DNA from: Azoarcus sp. CIB
GTDB lineage: Bacteria; Pseudomonadota; Gammaproteobacteria; Burkholderiales; Rhodocyclaceae
Reading direction: 5' to 3'
Length of the DNA: 64,000 nucleotides
Assembly (NCBI RefSeq): GCF_001190925.1
Contig: NZ_CP011072.1
Span: 1,240,001-1,304,000, forward strand
A model generated the notes under the pieces. It did no database searches. It saw nothing but the letters and a program-made list of their open reading frames with translations, and was not told the DNA's origin. Each line of letters begins with the position of its first letter. Positions within the stretch are counted from its first letter, which is position 1. Below are positions 7,589-17,827 of the stretch, piece by piece. A program made the translations under genes and the position numbers.

Positions 7589-9739
7589 ATGAAAAACTTC
7601 AATACAACGTTCAGGCTGACCGCAGTAGCGGCGGCCATGCTTGCGGCATACGGCTCGGCCTTTGCCGAGGACGACGAGATCAAGCAACTCACGGAGCCCG
7701 ACAGCTCCATCTCGGTAGGTGCCGGTTACTGGTCGAACGATCGTCCGCAGCAGGGCATCTTCGATGGCATGCGGGATGATCACGGCTATGCGCTGATCGA
7801 TGCCGACGTCGTCAAACGCGACGACGCCACGGGCACCTGGTTCAAGTTCAAGGGCGACAGTCTCGGACTCGAGAGCCGCAAGATCTCGATCGAAGTGCAG
7901 CAGCAGGGCAACATGGGCGGATTCGTGAACTATTCACGCATTCCGCGCGAGAGCCCGCTGGAGATCCGCTCCGGGATCCGCGGAGTGGGATCCGAGCGCA
8001 TGACCATCAGCGGTGCCGGCGCCAATGCGCTGCCGTTCCATGATGTCGACCTGGCCACCTACCGTGATCTCATCCATGTAGGCTTCACCAAGAACCTGCT
8101 CAAGGACGTCGATCTCAAGCTCAGCTTCAAGAACGAGGAAAAGAACGGCAGCCGGCATTGGGGGCTGGGCAGTGCGCCTCTGTTCCTGGCCGAGCCGATC
8201 GACAGCACCACGCAGCAACTCGACGTGACGCTCGAATATACCGGCGAGAAGTTGCAACTTGCGGGCGGTTATGCGGGGAGCTGGTACAACAACAAGAATG
8301 ACCTCGTGATGGCAACGGTCAGAGGCGTAACGACGAACACCACGAGTGCGCCGAACCCGGCGCCGCTGTCGCAGCCGCTCGACAACGCGGCACACCAGTT
8401 CTTCCTGAATGCGGGGTATGCGTTTACGCCCTCGACGCGCGGCACCCTCAAGGTTTCGCGCAGCGTGGCAACCCAGGACGAAACCATCCCGAGTATCGGA
8501 CTGACGGGCGTCAATGCACCATTTGCCGGTGCGCCGCACAAGCTGGACGGCGAGATCGTCACCACGCTGGCGGAACTCGGGTTGAGTTCGCGGCCGACCA
8601 GCAAGCTGTCGCTGAATGCGAACCTGCGTTATTACGACGTCGATGACAATACCCCGCTGTTCGGCTTCGTCGGCAACAACACGACGCGTGCAGTGACGGT
8701 TCATAACACGCCGCACTCGTACGAAACCAAGTCGGGGAAGGTCGAGGCGTCGTACCTGCTGCCGGAACGTTTCAAGTTGATCGGTGGGGTCGACTTCAAG
8801 GACCAGGATCGCTCCGCTCCGAAGTTCGTGGACGAGCGTTACGTGCCGTTCGCGGAAAGCATCGAGGAAACGACGTATCGCCTGCAGTTGCGTCGTTCGA
8901 TGTCGGAAACGGTTAACGGCTCGGTCGCGTTCCTGCACAGTGTCCGCGACGGATCCGTACGGGTGACCCCGCACGATCCGCACATCTTCGATGCGATCAA
9001 TCCCCTGCACATCGCCGACCGCACGCGCAACAAGTGGCGGATGTCGCTGGATTGGGCGCCTGTCGACGCCTTCAGCATGCAATTCAACGTCGAAGATTCG
9101 CACGACGACTATTCCCGCGAAGAAGGCCGTCCCTGGGGTCTGAAGGACGGTCGTGCGACCCTGGTTTCGGTCGATGCGCGTTATGCCTTCTCGGACAAGT
9201 GGGAATTGACGGGTTGGGCATCGCACGATGTGACGCGTGCCAAGCAGCTTGCGGGTCGGTGGGACCGTGTCACCGAAATCTTCGAAATGTCGAAGGATGC
9301 GAAGCTCGAGGATCGCGGCAATTCGGTAGGCATGGGTCTGCGTGGCGCGCTGACTTCGAAGCTGAAGATCGGTGCCGACGTGCAATGGACGCGGACGGAA
9401 AGTTCATATGACGAGGATACGCAGCTCAGCGGCCTCGGTGGCCTGCAGGCGGTATATCCGACCGACGGGGCTCCGTTCCGTGCGACCGGTGCGCGTCTGC
9501 CCGACATCGAGAACACGCTGACTCGCATTTCGATGTTTGCCCGTTACGCCATCCGGAAGAACGCCGACGTCCAGCTCGACCTGATCCACGAGCGTTGGAA
9601 GACCGACGACTGGACCTGGAGCTTTGCCGACGGGTCGAACTTCACCTACGGCACGACCACGGACGGTACGACCGTCTCGGTCAAGCCGAAGCAGGTGGCC
9701 AACTTCATCGGGGCACGCTACATCTACAAGTTCCAGTAA
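7589..9739 (+). CDS. MtrB/PioB family outer-membrane beta-barrel (decahaem-associated porin)
   Basis: 716 aa with signal peptide (cleavage near AFA-ED). The rest has alternating amphipathic strands with many aromatic-ended segments, and it ends in KFQ after a final strand containing ARYIYKF, the terminal-strand signature of outer-membrane barrels. Size and position after a decahaem cytochrome mark it as the sheath of an MtrAB-type conduit. The N-terminal CXXC of Shewanella MtrB is absent. No outer-surface multihaem cytochrome gene (MtrC/OmcA) follows; a terminator does. Confidence 0.9.
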   Translation: MKNFNTTFRLTAVAAAMLAAYGSAFAEDDEIKQLTEPDSSISVGAGYWSNDRPQQGIFDGMRDDHGYALIDADVVKRDDATGTWFKFKGDSLGLESRKISIEVQQQGNMGGFVNYSRIPRESPLEIRSGIRGVGSERMTISGAGANALPFHDVDLATYRDLIHVGFTKNLLKDVDLKLSFKNEEKNGSRHWGLGSAPLFLAEPIDSTTQQLDVTLEYTGEKLQLAGGYAGSWYNNKNDLVMATVRGVTTNTTSAPNPAPLSQPLDNAAHQFFLNAGYAFTPSTRGTLKVSRSVATQDETIPSIGLTGVNAPFAGAPHKLDGEIVTTLAELGLSSRPTSKLSLNANLRYYDVDDNTPLFGFVGNNTTRAVTVHNTPHSYETKSGKVEASYLLPERFKLIGGVDFKDQDRSAPKFVDERYVPFAESIEETTYRLQLRRSMSETVNGSVAFLHSVRDGSVRVTPHDPHIFDAINPLHIADRTRNKWRMSLDWAPVDAFSMQFNVEDSHDDYSREEGRPWGLKDGRATLVSVDARYAFSDKWELTGWASHDVTRAKQLAGRWDRVTEIFEMSKDAKLEDRGNSVGMGLRGALTSKLKIGADVQWTRTESSYDEDTQLSGLGGLQAVYPTDGAPFRATGARLPDIENTLTRISMFARYAIRKNADVQLDLIHERWKTDDWTWSFADGSNFTYGTTTDGTTVSVKPKQVANFIGARYIYKFQ

Positions 9740-9763
9740 GCGGTACTTGTAAGGTGGCGAAGG

Positions 9764-9790
9764 ACGGGGCGGCGTGAGCTGCCCCGTTTT
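9764..9790 (+). terminator. Rho-independent terminator of the cytochrome operon
   Basis: Ten-bp stem ACGGGGCGGC / GCTGCCCCGT with one G-T wobble, GTGA loop, then TTT. It closes the three-gene cluster. Confidence 0.85.
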
Positions 9791-9909
9791 CATTTGCGAT
9801 CAGTGTTCGAGAATGGGTGCGACGGTGATCGCGCGCAATTTCCGCAGCTGGGAGTGCAAGCCTCTGTGCTGCGCGGGGAAATGGTTGCCCTGAGGCTTGA
9901 TGCTGCGGA

Positions 9910-10404
9910 CTACTGTCCTGCGACCCAATGCCCCGACTTGCCGCCGAGCTTTTCCATCAACTGGATGCCGTCCATGCGCATGCCGCGATCCACGGCTTTG
10001 CACATGTCGTAAATGGTGAGCAGCGCCACGTTTACGGCGGTAAGCGCTTCCATCTCCACGCCGGTACGGCCGACCGTCTCCGCGGTGACGTTGCAGTCGA
10101 TGCGGCTTTTCGCTTCGTCGAGTTCGAACTCGACGGCGACGCGGGTCAGCGGGATCGGGTGGCACAGGGGAATCAGGTCGCTGGTGCGCTTCGATCCCTG
10201 GATCGCCGCAATGCGCGCGATGCCGAGTACGTCGCCCTTTTTCGCGCTGCCGGACTTGACCATCGCGAAGGTCTCCGGCTTCATGCTGATCGAGCCGCGG
10301 GCGACGGCGACGCGGCGGGTTTCGCTCTTGCCGCCGACGTCTACCATGTGGGCCTGGCCCTGGGCGTCGAAGTGGGTGAGGGCGGAAGCTTTCGGCTCGG
10401 TCAT
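9910..10404 (-). CDS. moaC: Cyclic pyranopterin monophosphate synthase MoaC
   Basis: 164 aa, the usual MoaC length. Clear signatures: [47 protein letters not shown] and the catalytic-region [23 protein letters not shown]. MoaC converts the MoaA product to cyclic pyranopterin monophosphate in molybdenum-cofactor synthesis. It stands alone here, divergent from a BepA-type protease gene. Its product is needed by ArxA encoded at the other end of the window. Confidence 0.96.
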   Translation of the reverse strand: MTEPKASALTHFDAQGQAHMVDVGGKSETRRVAVARGSISMKPETFAMVKSGSAKKGDVLGIARIAAIQGSKRTSDLIPLCHPIPLTRVAVEFELDEAKSRIDCNVTAETVGRTGVEMEALTAVNVALLTIYDMCKAVDRGMRMDGIQLMEKLGGKSGHWVAGQ

Positions 10405-10421
10405 GGCTGGTATGCGCAGTG

Positions 10422-10434
10422 TCGTACAGTACGA
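10422..10434. promoter_or_regulatory. Short palindrome in the moaC/bepA divergent promoter
   Basis: TCGTAC-A-GTACGA is a perfect 6+1+6 palindrome in the 78-bp gap between the divergent starts. It could be an operator; no regulator is known from the sequence. Confidence 0.35.
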
Positions 10435-10482
10435 TACATTCCGCGCTGAACGGTTGGTGGTGGGCCGGTATCATAGCACCCG

Positions 10483-11931
10483 ATGATCAGACGAATTCTT
10501 ATCCTGCTGTTGTGCGTCGCCCTCGTGCCGCCGGTGAATGCGGCCGGTCTGCCGGATCTCGGCGACGTGGGGGCCTCGGAACTCTCGCCGCTCGCGGAAC
10601 GCAAGATCGGCGAGTCGATCATGCGCGAAATCCGCTGGCGAGAAGCGAGCTATCTCGACGACCCCGAGGTCGAGGATTACATCAACCGGATGGGACGGCG
10701 GCTCGTTGCGGCGAGCTCCGCGCCGCAGCTGGAGTTCGAGTTCTTCGTCGTGCGCGACGGCACGCTGAACGCCTTCGCGATGCCCGGCGGCTTCATCGGC
10801 GTGCACACGGGGCTGATCGTCACGGCGGAGTCGGAGTCGGAACTGGCCTCGGTGCTCGGGCACGAGGTCGCTCACGTGACGCAGCGGCACATCGCGCAGA
10901 TGTTCGGCAAGCAGAGCCAGACCAGCATGGTCATGCTCGCCTCGATGCTCGTCGCGGTGCTTGCGGCACGCGGCGACTCGCAGATCAGCCAGGCGGCGAT
11001 TGCGGCGGGGCAGGCCGGGGCGCTGCAGGCTCAGCTCGGTTATACGCGCGATTTCGAACGCGAGGCGGACCGCCTGGGCTTGCAGTCGCTCGAAGGGGCT
11101 GGCTTCGACGTGCGCGGCATGCCCAGCTTTTTCGAGCGGCTGCAGCGTTCGAGCCGCTTCTACGAGAACAATGCGCCGAGCTATCTGCGCACGCACCCGC
11201 TGACCCAGGAGCGGATTTCCGACATGGGGAACCGCGTGGCGCAGTTACGTTACAAGCAGGTTCCCGATTCGCCCGACTTCGGTTTCGTGCGCGCGAAGCT
11301 GCGCGTCGGAGCGATGCCGCCGATCGATGCCGTGCGCGAATTCGAAGCGCAGGTCGCCAAGAACGGTAGCGATATCGCGCAGCGCTACGGGTACGCGCGC
11401 GCGCTGCTCGCGGCCGGCCGTCTCGACGATGCCGGCAAACAGGTGGAGACCTTGCGGCGCGAGGCTCCGCAGTCGTCCTTCGTGGACATGCTGGCGGCGG
11501 AGTTGCGGCTGGCGCAGCGCGACGCCGCCGGTGCGGTGCAGATCCTCGAAGCGGTGCAGAAGCGTTTTCCCGAGAGCCAGGCGGCGCGGTATGCGCTGAT
11601 GGATGCGATGATCCACGCAGGGCGTGCGCGCGATGCCGGCGCAATGGCGCGGACAGCGGTGCAGAACCGCAAGGAAGATCCGCGCCTGTGGGCCTTCCTG
11701 GCCCGCTCGGAGGCCGAGCAGGGGCACCGCGCGGCCCAGCACCGCGCACAGGCCGAGGTGTATGTGCTGCGCGGTGCGGTTCCGGCCGCGATCGAGCAGC
11801 TGGAGCTGGCACGCCGGGCAGGGGACGGCAATTTCTACGAGCTGTCGGCGGTCGATGCGCGCCTGCGCGAACTCAAGGAACAGGAACGCGAACGCCGCCG
11901 CGAGGAGCGCAAGAGCGGCCGTTCGGAATGA
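10483..11931 (+). CDS. bepA: M48 family metalloprotease, BepA-like, with TPR region
   Basis: 482 aa. Signal peptide at residues 1-20. Zinc-protease motif HEVAH at 127-131 and the third-ligand motif EREADRLG at 192-199. The C-terminal third carries TPR-like helices (residues about 300-470). This is the layout of BepA/YfgC, a periplasmic protease-chaperone in outer-membrane protein and LPS-assembly quality control. It is followed by tusA. Confidence 0.9.
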   Translation: MIRRILILLLCVALVPPVNAAGLPDLGDVGASELSPLAERKIGESIMREIRWREASYLDDPEVEDYINRMGRRLVAASSAPQLEFEFFVVRDGTLNAFAMPGGFIGVHTGLIVTAESESELASVLGHEVAHVTQRHIAQMFGKQSQTSMVMLASMLVAVLAARGDSQISQAAIAAGQAGALQAQLGYTRDFEREADRLGLQSLEGAGFDVRGMPSFFERLQRSSRFYENNAPSYLRTHPLTQERISDMGNRVAQLRYKQVPDSPDFGFVRAKLRVGAMPPIDAVREFEAQVAKNGSDIAQRYGYARALLAAGRLDDAGKQVETLRREAPQSSFVDMLAAELRLAQRDAAGAVQILEAVQKRFPESQAARYALMDAMIHAGRARDAGAMARTAVQNRKEDPRLWAFLARSEAEQGHRAAQHRAQAEVYVLRGAVPAAIEQLELARRAGDGNFYELSAVDARLRELKEQERERRREERKSGRSE

Positions 11932-12017
11932 TAGCCGCGGCAGATCCGCTGCCCGCCGCGGGCGCGGTTATGGCCGTGGGGTAGAATTGCGGTCACTGTC
12001 AGTGAGGGTTACGCGTA

Positions 12018-12248
12018 ATGGAGTTTCAAAAGGAAGTCGATGCGCGCGGGCTGACCTGCCCGTTGCCGATTCTGCGGGCCAAGAAGGCGCTCGCCGAGAT
12101 GAGCGCCGGCCAGGTGTTGCGGGTGCTGGCGACCGATCCCGGTTCGGTGAAGGACTTCCAGGCCTTCGCCCGGCAGACCGGGAACGATCTGCTGCAGCAG
12201 GGTGAAACGGCGGACAAGGCGTTCGAGTTCTACCTGAAGCGCAAGTAG
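12018..12248 (+). CDS. tusA: TusA-type sulfur carrier protein
   Basis: 76 aa. The N-terminal strand leads to ARGLTCPLPILRAKKAL; Cys14 in CPLP is the persulfide-carrying residue of TusA/SirA proteins, and the second half keeps GQVLRVLATDPGSVKDFQAF. It acts as a cytosolic sulfur relay (tRNA thiolation, molybdenum-cofactor enzymes). It is followed by convergent terminators shared with valS. Confidence 0.93.
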   Translation: MEFQKEVDARGLTCPLPILRAKKALAEMSAGQVLRVLATDPGSVKDFQAFARQTGNDLLQQGETADKAFEFYLKRK

Positions 12249-12260
12249 GGATCGGACTGC

Positions 12261-12281
12261 GCCCCCTGCATTGCAGGGGGC
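12261..12281 (+). terminator. Hairpin downstream of tusA
   Basis: GCCCCCTGC / GCAGGGGGC with a 3-nt loop, 12 bp past the tusA stop. There is no T-run directly behind it on this strand, so termination efficiency is uncertain. Confidence 0.55.
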
Positions 12282-12287
12282 AGACGC

Positions 12288-12322
12288 AAAAAAAAGGGGC
12301 CGCCCGGTGATCGGGCGGCCCC
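12288..12322 (-). terminator. Rho-independent terminator of valS
   Basis: On the minus strand an 11-bp GC stem (GGGGCCGCCCG / CGGGCGGCCCC, 5-nt loop) runs straight into eight T. It lies 24 bp past the valS stop. The same stem may also stop transcription from tusA. Confidence 0.9.
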
Positions 12323-12345
12323 CTTTGCTTTCGGCGCGACGTCGG

Positions 12346-15192
12346 TCAGCCGCGATTGAGTTTTTCGAGCTGCGGCCGCAGTTTTTCGAGCGTTGCGACA
12401 AAGGCGTCGAGGCGGTCGCGTTCCTGCTGCACGACGGCGGCGGGGGCGCGTTCGACGAAGCTGGCGTTGCCGAGCTTGCCGTGGGCCTTGCCGATTTCGC
12501 CTTCGAGACGGGCGATCTCCTTTGCGACGCGCTCGCGCTCGGCGGCGATGTCGATCTCGACGCGCAGCATCAGCTTGAAGGCGCCGGACACCGATACCGG
12601 GGCGAGTTCGTCGGCGCCGATATCCTCGACGATCTCGACGCCGGACAGGCGCGCGAGGCCGGCGAGGTAGGGGGCGTAGACCTCGAGCGCGGCGGCGTCG
12701 CCCGCGGCGACCAGCGGCATGCGTTGGGCGGGCGAGATGCCCATCTCGCTACGCAGGTTGCGGCAGGTGCCGACGATGGCCTTCAGTTCCGTGATCTTCG
12801 CCTCGGCGGCCTCGTCGATGCGGCCGAGGTCGGCTTCCGGGTAGCGCGCCAGCATGACGCTGTCGGCGTCCTTGCGGCCGGCGAGCGGGGCGACGGTCTG
12901 CCACAGTTCCTCGGTGATGAAGGGGATCAGCGGGTGGGCGAGGCGCAGCACGGTTTCCAGCACGCGCAGCAGGGTGCGGCGGGTGGCACGTTGTTGGGCT
13001 TCGCTGCCAGTCTGGATCTGCACCTTGGCGAGTTCCAGGTACCAGTCGCAGTACTCGTCCCAGACGAACTCGTACACCGCCTTGGCGACGAGGTCGAAGC
13101 GGTAGTCCTTGAAATGCTGCGCGATGTCGGCTTCGGTGCGCTGCAGGCGCGACACGATCCAGCGGTCGGCAAAGGAGAAGTCGAGCTTCTCGGCGTTGCA
13201 GGCGGCGCTACCGGCGACAGCATCAATGCCGCAGTCGTGGCCTTCGCAGTTCATCAGCACGAAGCGGGTGGCGTTCCACAGCTTGTTGCAGAAGTTGCGG
13301 TAGCCCTCGCAGCGCGACAGGTCGAACTTGATGTCGCGGCCCGGCGTGGCGAGCGACGCGAAGGTGAAGCGCAGCGCGTCGGTGCCGAAGGCGGCGATGC
13401 CTTCGGGGAATTCCTTGCGCGTCTTCTTCTCGATGCTCTGCGCCTGCTTCGGGTTCATCAGGCCGAAGGTGCGCTTCTTGACGAGCTCCTCGACGGAGAT
13501 GCCGTCGATGAGGTCGATCGGGTCGAGTACGTTGCCCTTCGACTTCGACATCTTCTGGCCTTCGGCGTCGCGGATCAGGCCGTGCACGTAGACGTCGCGG
13601 AACGGGATCTTGCCCGTGATGTGCTTGGTCATCATGACCATGCGGGCGACCCAGAAGAAGATGATGTCGAAGCCGGTGACGAGGACCGAAGACGGCAGGT
13701 AGAGGTCGAGCGCGTCGTTCGACTTGGCCGGCCATTCGGGCGTCCAGTCGAGCGTCGAGAAGGGCCATAGCGCGGACGAGTACCAGGTGTCGAGTACGTC
13801 CTCGTCGCGGCGCAGCCTGCCGGTGTAGCCGTCTTTCGCGGCGAGCGCCTTCGCTTCGTCTTCACTGAGGGCGACCCACACGCGCGTGTCGCCCTCGACG
13901 TCGGCGTACCAGGCGGGGATCTGGTGGCCCCACCACAGCTGGCGGGAGATGCACCAGTCCTGGATGTTGTTGAGCCACTGGTTGTAGGTGTTGACCCAGT
14001 TCTCGGGGTAGAAGCGGATCTCGCCCGAGGCGACGCATTCGAGCGCCTTCCCGGTGATGCTCTTGCCGTCCGCGCCGGGCTTGCTCATGGCGACGAACCA
14101 CTGGTCGGTGAGCATGGGCTCGATGACAGCGCTGGTGCGGTCGCCGCGCGGCACCATGAGCTTGTGCGGCTTGACCGCGGCGAGGAGGCCGAGGGCTTCG
14201 AGGTCCTGCACGATCTGCTCGCGCGCGACGAAGCGGTCGAGGCCGCGGTACTTCTCGGGGGCGTCGTCGCTGACGTGGGCGTCGAGGCGCAGGATGCTGA
14301 TCATCGGCAGTTTGTGGCGCAGGCCGACGGCGTAGTCGTTGAAGTCGTGTGCGGGCGTGACCTTCACGCAGCCGGTGCCGAATTCGCGGTCGACGTAGTC
14401 GTCGGCGATGATCGGGATCTCGCGGTCGCACAGCGGCAGCGTGACGGTTTTACCGATGAGCTGCGCGTAGCGCTCGTCCTCGGGGTGCACCATCACGGCG
14501 ACGTCGCCGAGCATGGTTTCGGGGCGGGTGGTCGCGACGGTGAGGCCGGGCAGGCCTTCGATCGGGCCGTCAGAGAAGGGGTAGGTGATGTGCCACAGGA
14601 AACCGTCTTCCTCTTCGGACACCACTTCGAGGTCGGACACCGCGGTGCCGAGCTTGGGGTCCCAGTTGACGAGGCGCTTGCCGCGGTAGATCAGCCCTTC
14701 GTTGTAGAGGCGGACGAAGGTTTCGGTGACGATCTTCGACAGGCCGGCGTCCATCGTGAAGCGCTCGCGCTTCCAGTCCGGCGACGTGCCCATGCGGCGC
14801 ATCTGACGCGTGATCGTGCCGCCGGAGTATTCCTTCCATTCCCAGACCTTCTCGAGGAACTTCTCGCGGCCGAGGTCGTGGCGCGAGATGCCCTTGGCGT
14901 CGAGCTGGCGTTCGACGACGATCTGCGTCGCGATGCCGGCGTGGTCGGTGCCCGGCTGCCACAGCGTGTTGAAGCCGCGCATGCGGTGGTAGCGGGTGAG
15001 CGCATCCATGATGGTCTGGTTGAAGCCGTGACCCATGTGCAGCGTGCCGGTGACGTTCGGCGGCGGCAGCAGGATGCAGAAGGCGTCGGGGTTGGACTTG
15101 TCCAGTCCGGCGTCGAAGTGACCGCGCGACTCCCATTCCGGATACCAGCGGGCTTCGATGTCCGCGGGCTCAAAACTCTTGGCCAGTTCCAT
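12346..15192 (-). CDS. valS: Valyl-tRNA synthetase
   Basis: 948 aa, full length. N-terminal [21 protein letters not shown]; class I HIGH-type motif HMGHGFN following PPPNVTGTL; editing domain ([16 protein letters not shown]); KMSKS motif in [13 protein letters not shown]; and a C-terminal coiled coil (residues about 880-945) that binds tRNA. It charges tRNA-Val. It is the last gene of the pepA-holC-orf-valS group. Confidence 0.98.
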   Translation of the reverse strand: MELAKSFEPADIEARWYPEWESRGHFDAGLDKSNPDAFCILLPPPNVTGTLHMGHGFNQTIMDALTRYHRMRGFNTLWQPGTDHAGIATQIVVERQLDAKGISRHDLGREKFLEKVWEWKEYSGGTITRQMRRMGTSPDWKRERFTMDAGLSKIVTETFVRLYNEGLIYRGKRLVNWDPKLGTAVSDLEVVSEEEDGFLWHITYPFSDGPIEGLPGLTVATTRPETMLGDVAVMVHPEDERYAQLIGKTVTLPLCDREIPIIADDYVDREFGTGCVKVTPAHDFNDYAVGLRHKLPMISILRLDAHVSDDAPEKYRGLDRFVAREQIVQDLEALGLLAAVKPHKLMVPRGDRTSAVIEPMLTDQWFVAMSKPGADGKSITGKALECVASGEIRFYPENWVNTYNQWLNNIQDWCISRQLWWGHQIPAWYADVEGDTRVWVALSEDEAKALAAKDGYTGRLRRDEDVLDTWYSSALWPFSTLDWTPEWPAKSNDALDLYLPSSVLVTGFDIIFFWVARMVMMTKHITGKIPFRDVYVHGLIRDAEGQKMSKSKGNVLDPIDLIDGISVEELVKKRTFGLMNPKQAQSIEKKTRKEFPEGIAAFGTDALRFTFASLATPGRDIKFDLSRCEGYRNFCNKLWNATRFVLMNCEGHDCGIDAVAGSAACNAEKLDFSFADRWIVSRLQRTEADIAQHFKDYRFDLVAKAVYEFVWDEYCDWYLELAKVQIQTGSEAQQRATRRTLLRVLETVLRLAHPLIPFITEELWQTVAPLAGRKDADSVMLARYPEADLGRIDEAAEAKITELKAIVGTCRNLRSEMGISPAQRMPLVAAGDAAALEVYAPYLAGLARLSGVEIVEDIGADELAPVSVSGAFKLMLRVEIDIAAERERVAKEIARLEGEIGKAHGKLGNASFVERAPAAVVQQERDRLDAFVATLEKLRPQLEKLNRG

Positions 15193-15285
15193 GGTGTGCT
15201 CAGGGGCTTGAAGGCAAAGGGCGGATTATAGCGGATCGAGGCCGCCTGCCTTGCCGCCGCAGCATTTGCCGGCCGGTGCGGCCCC

Positions 15286-15765
15286 TCAGGACTGGTCCGG
15301 CGGGAGGACGTCGGTGTTCTTTTCGAGATGGCGCGAGATGTGGGCGGACAGCTCCGGCAGCAGGCTTGCGCGCAGATGGGCGAGGGCTTGTGCGCGGATG
15401 TTGGCGCCGAGCCGGTCGAGTTCGCGCGCGACGATCTGCGGCAGTTCGGCGTGGAACCAGGCTTCGACGGCGCGCGAGACTTCCGTGTCGAGGCTGATGA
15501 GCTGTTCGGCGAGTTCGCTGGCGGAGCGTTTCGCCTGCGGCGGCCGGGGCGAGGCCAGTTCGGCGGGCAGGTCTTCCGGCGCGACGACTTCGGTCAGGAC
15601 GGGAAGGTCCTCATCGTCCAGCGAGACCACCTCTTCCGGGGCCGGGGGCTGCGGCTCCGGGCCCCGGTGCCGCTTGAGCAGGGCGTCGGCCTTGCCGAGG
15701 AGAAGGTCGGCGGCCTTGAGGTCGTCGTCGGGGTCGAGACGTGGCGGCAGCGGCCAGGTTGTCAT
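15286..15765 (-). CDS. Conserved hypothetical acidic/proline-rich protein between holC and valS
   Basis: 159 aa. The start codon overlaps the holC stop by 4 bp (ATGA), so it is translationally coupled. The N-terminal two thirds is acidic and proline-rich (EPQPPAPEEVVSLDDEDLP), probably disordered. The C-terminal part (residues about 85-150, SELAEQLISLDTEVSRAVEAWFHAELPQIV) is a predicted amphipathic helix pair. The position is conserved in betaproteobacteria; function unknown, possibly DNA-polymerase-associated because of the coupling. Confidence 0.75.
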   Translation of the reverse strand: MTTWPLPPRLDPDDDLKAADLLLGKADALLKRHRGPEPQPPAPEEVVSLDDEDLPVLTEVVAPEDLPAELASPRPPQAKRSASELAEQLISLDTEVSRAVEAWFHAELPQIVARELDRLGANIRAQALAHLRASLLPELSAHISRHLEKNTDVLPPDQS

Positions 15766-16202
15766 AGGGCCTCCCTGCGGATCGCGTCGAAGGCCTGCAG
15801 GGGCAGGTCCTTCTGTTTGTAGTGCATCCAGCGCGCCCGTGCAGGGAGCTTCTGCGCTTCGCCCTGGCCGATGATCTCGATCACCATGCGGAAGCGCTCG
15901 AGGCCGGGCGGGACGTCGTCGGCGAGGTTGAAGAGGATCTCGGCGTGCGGCCACTCGTTCGGCGCTTCCGCGTGGCCGATGACGACCGGTGTTTCGGCTG
16001 CGAGGGGAGAGCCCGCCATCACGTGCGGCACGAAGGCCTGCTGCTCGAAGTTCCACAGCATCTGGTCGAGCTGGCGGGCGGCCGTCGCATCCTGCGTGCG
16101 CAAGGCGACCTTGCGGCCGCTGCCGTAGGCCCGCGCGGCGAGCTCGCAGGCGAGCGCGAGCGGGTTCTCGGCGTTATGGTAGAACTGCACGCGTGGAGGC
16201 AT
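15762..16202 (-). CDS. holC: DNA polymerase III subunit chi
   Basis: 146 aa. Characteristic chi features: VQFYHNAENPLALACELAARAY at the start, ARQLDQMLWNFEQQAFVPHVMAGSPLAAETPVVIG in the middle and FNLADDVPPGLERFRMVIEIIG near the end. Chi links the clamp loader to single-strand binding protein. It lies between pepA and valS, the usual order. Confidence 0.93.
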   Translation of the reverse strand: MPPRVQFYHNAENPLALACELAARAYGSGRKVALRTQDATAARQLDQMLWNFEQQAFVPHVMAGSPLAAETPVVIGHAEAPNEWPHAEILFNLADDVPPGLERFRMVIEIIGQGEAQKLPARARWMHYKQKDLPLQAFDAIRREAL

Positions 16203-16219
16203 GGCGGCCGTTTCCCGGC

Positions 16220-17719
16220 TCAGGCCCCGGCAGCCTGGCTGCGCGCGATCAGAAATTCGGCGAGCAGCGGAACGGGGCGGCCGGTCGCGCCCTTGGCGTC
16301 GCCCGACAGCCAGGCCGTGCCGGCGATGTCGAGGTGCGCCCATTTGTACGCCTTGGCGAAGCGCGCGAGGAAGCACGCCGCGGTGATCGTGCCGCCGTAG
16401 CGCCCGCCGATGTTGGCCATGTCGGCGAAATTGCTCTTGAGCAGTTCCTGGTATTCGTCCCACAGGGGGAGCTGCCACACGCGGTCGCCGGAAACGGTGC
16501 CGCAGTCGGTGAGCTCGCGCGCAAGTTCGTCGTCGTTGGCGAGCAGGCCGCTGGGGATCTTGCCCAGCGCGACGACGCAGGCGCCGGTGAGGGTGGCGAT
16601 GTCCACGACGCACGCGGGCTTGAAGCGCTCGGCGTAGGTCAGCGCGTCGCACAGGATCAGGCGGCCTTCGGCGTCGGTGTTGAGGATCTCGATGGTCTGG
16701 CCGCTCATCGAGGTGACGACGTCGCCGGGCTTGGTCGCCCCGCCGCCGGGCATGTTCTCGGTGGTCGGGACGATGCCGACGACGTTGATCGGCAGCGCCA
16801 TGCGCGCCAGCGCCTTGAAGGTGCCGAGCACGCTGGCGGCGCCGCACATGTCGAACTTCATCTCGTCCATCTCGGCGCCGGGCTTGAGCGAGATGCCGCC
16901 GGTGTCGAAGGTGATGCCCTTGCCGACGAGCACGACGGGCTTGTCCTTGGCCTTGCCACCCTTGTAGTGCAGGACGATGAACTTGGGCGGCTGGTGCGAG
17001 CCGCGCGCGACCGACAAGAGGGAGCCCATGCCGAGCTTTTCCATGTCCTCGCGTTCGAGCACTTCGACCTTGAGCTTGAACTGCTTGCCGAGTTCGACGG
17101 CGGTCTCGGCGAGGTGGGTCGGCGTGCAGTAGTTGCCCGGCAGGTTGCCGAGGTCCTTTGCCAGCGCCATGCCTTCGGCGATCGCCTGGCCGCGTTTGAC
17201 GGCGGCCTCCATCGCGGCGGAGATCTTGTTGCGCGTGGCCAGCACGACCTTGCGTGCGCCGCGCGGCTTGTCGTCCTTTTTCTTCGACTTGGTGGCGTCG
17301 TAGCGGTAGGTGCCGTCGGCCAGTGCGCGTGCGAGCTGCTGCAGCGCCCATTCGGCGTCGCGTCCGGGAAGCTCGATGTCTGCGAGGCAGACGGCGGCGT
17401 CGTGGGTGGGCGAGGCAGCGAGGGCCTTGGCGACGGCACCGACGGCGTCGCGCCAGGCGCGGTCGGCGAGTTCTTCCTGCTTGCCGAGGCTGACGACGAG
17501 CACGCGCTCGGCGGCGCAGCCCGGAAGCTCGTGCAGCGCGAGCAGAGAGCCCGCCTTTTCGTCGAGATCGCCGCGCGCGATCAGGGCGGCGAGTTTGCCT
17601 TTGGCCGCCTTGTCGAGGGCGGCTGCGGCGTCGGTGAGCGTGCCGCCGGCAAATGCTCCGACGACCAGGCAGCCGGCCTTGAGCTTTTCCGGGGCCCCGG
17701 TCTTTATGGTAAATTCCAT
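16220..17719 (-). CDS. pepA: Cytosol (leucyl) aminopeptidase PepA
   Basis: 499 aa M17 peptidase. It contains VLVGKGITFDTGGISLKPG with the metal-binding Lys and Asp, the NTDAEGRLILCDALTYAE signature (about residues 345-362), and the usual N-terminal macro-like domain. It is a dimanganese/zinc exopeptidase; some PepA proteins also bind DNA. Divergent from lptF. Confidence 0.97.
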   Translation of the reverse strand: MEFTIKTGAPEKLKAGCLVVGAFAGGTLTDAAAALDKAAKGKLAALIARGDLDEKAGSLLALHELPGCAAERVLVVSLGKQEELADRAWRDAVGAVAKALAASPTHDAAVCLADIELPGRDAEWALQQLARALADGTYRYDATKSKKKDDKPRGARKVVLATRNKISAAMEAAVKRGQAIAEGMALAKDLGNLPGNYCTPTHLAETAVELGKQFKLKVEVLEREDMEKLGMGSLLSVARGSHQPPKFIVLHYKGGKAKDKPVVLVGKGITFDTGGISLKPGAEMDEMKFDMCGAASVLGTFKALARMALPINVVGIVPTTENMPGGGATKPGDVVTSMSGQTIEILNTDAEGRLILCDALTYAERFKPACVVDIATLTGACVVALGKIPSGLLANDDELARELTDCGTVSGDRVWQLPLWDEYQELLKSNFADMANIGGRYGGTITAACFLARFAKAYKWAHLDIAGTAWLSGDAKGATGRPVPLLAEFLIARSQAAGA

Positions 17720-17827
17720 GCCCTGTTCCTTTATAAGACGCGACGTTTCGATTGCCGCCGATTATGGCCCGTTCGCGGCAAACGCGTCAAAAACCCCGCA
17801 CTCCAACGAGATCCAGGCTTTCGCGCG

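Noticed and set aside
12271-13770. 499-codon open frame on the plus strand
   Set aside because: Antisense to valS; composition follows codon bias of the real gene and no domain is seen. The same holds for 13924-15231.
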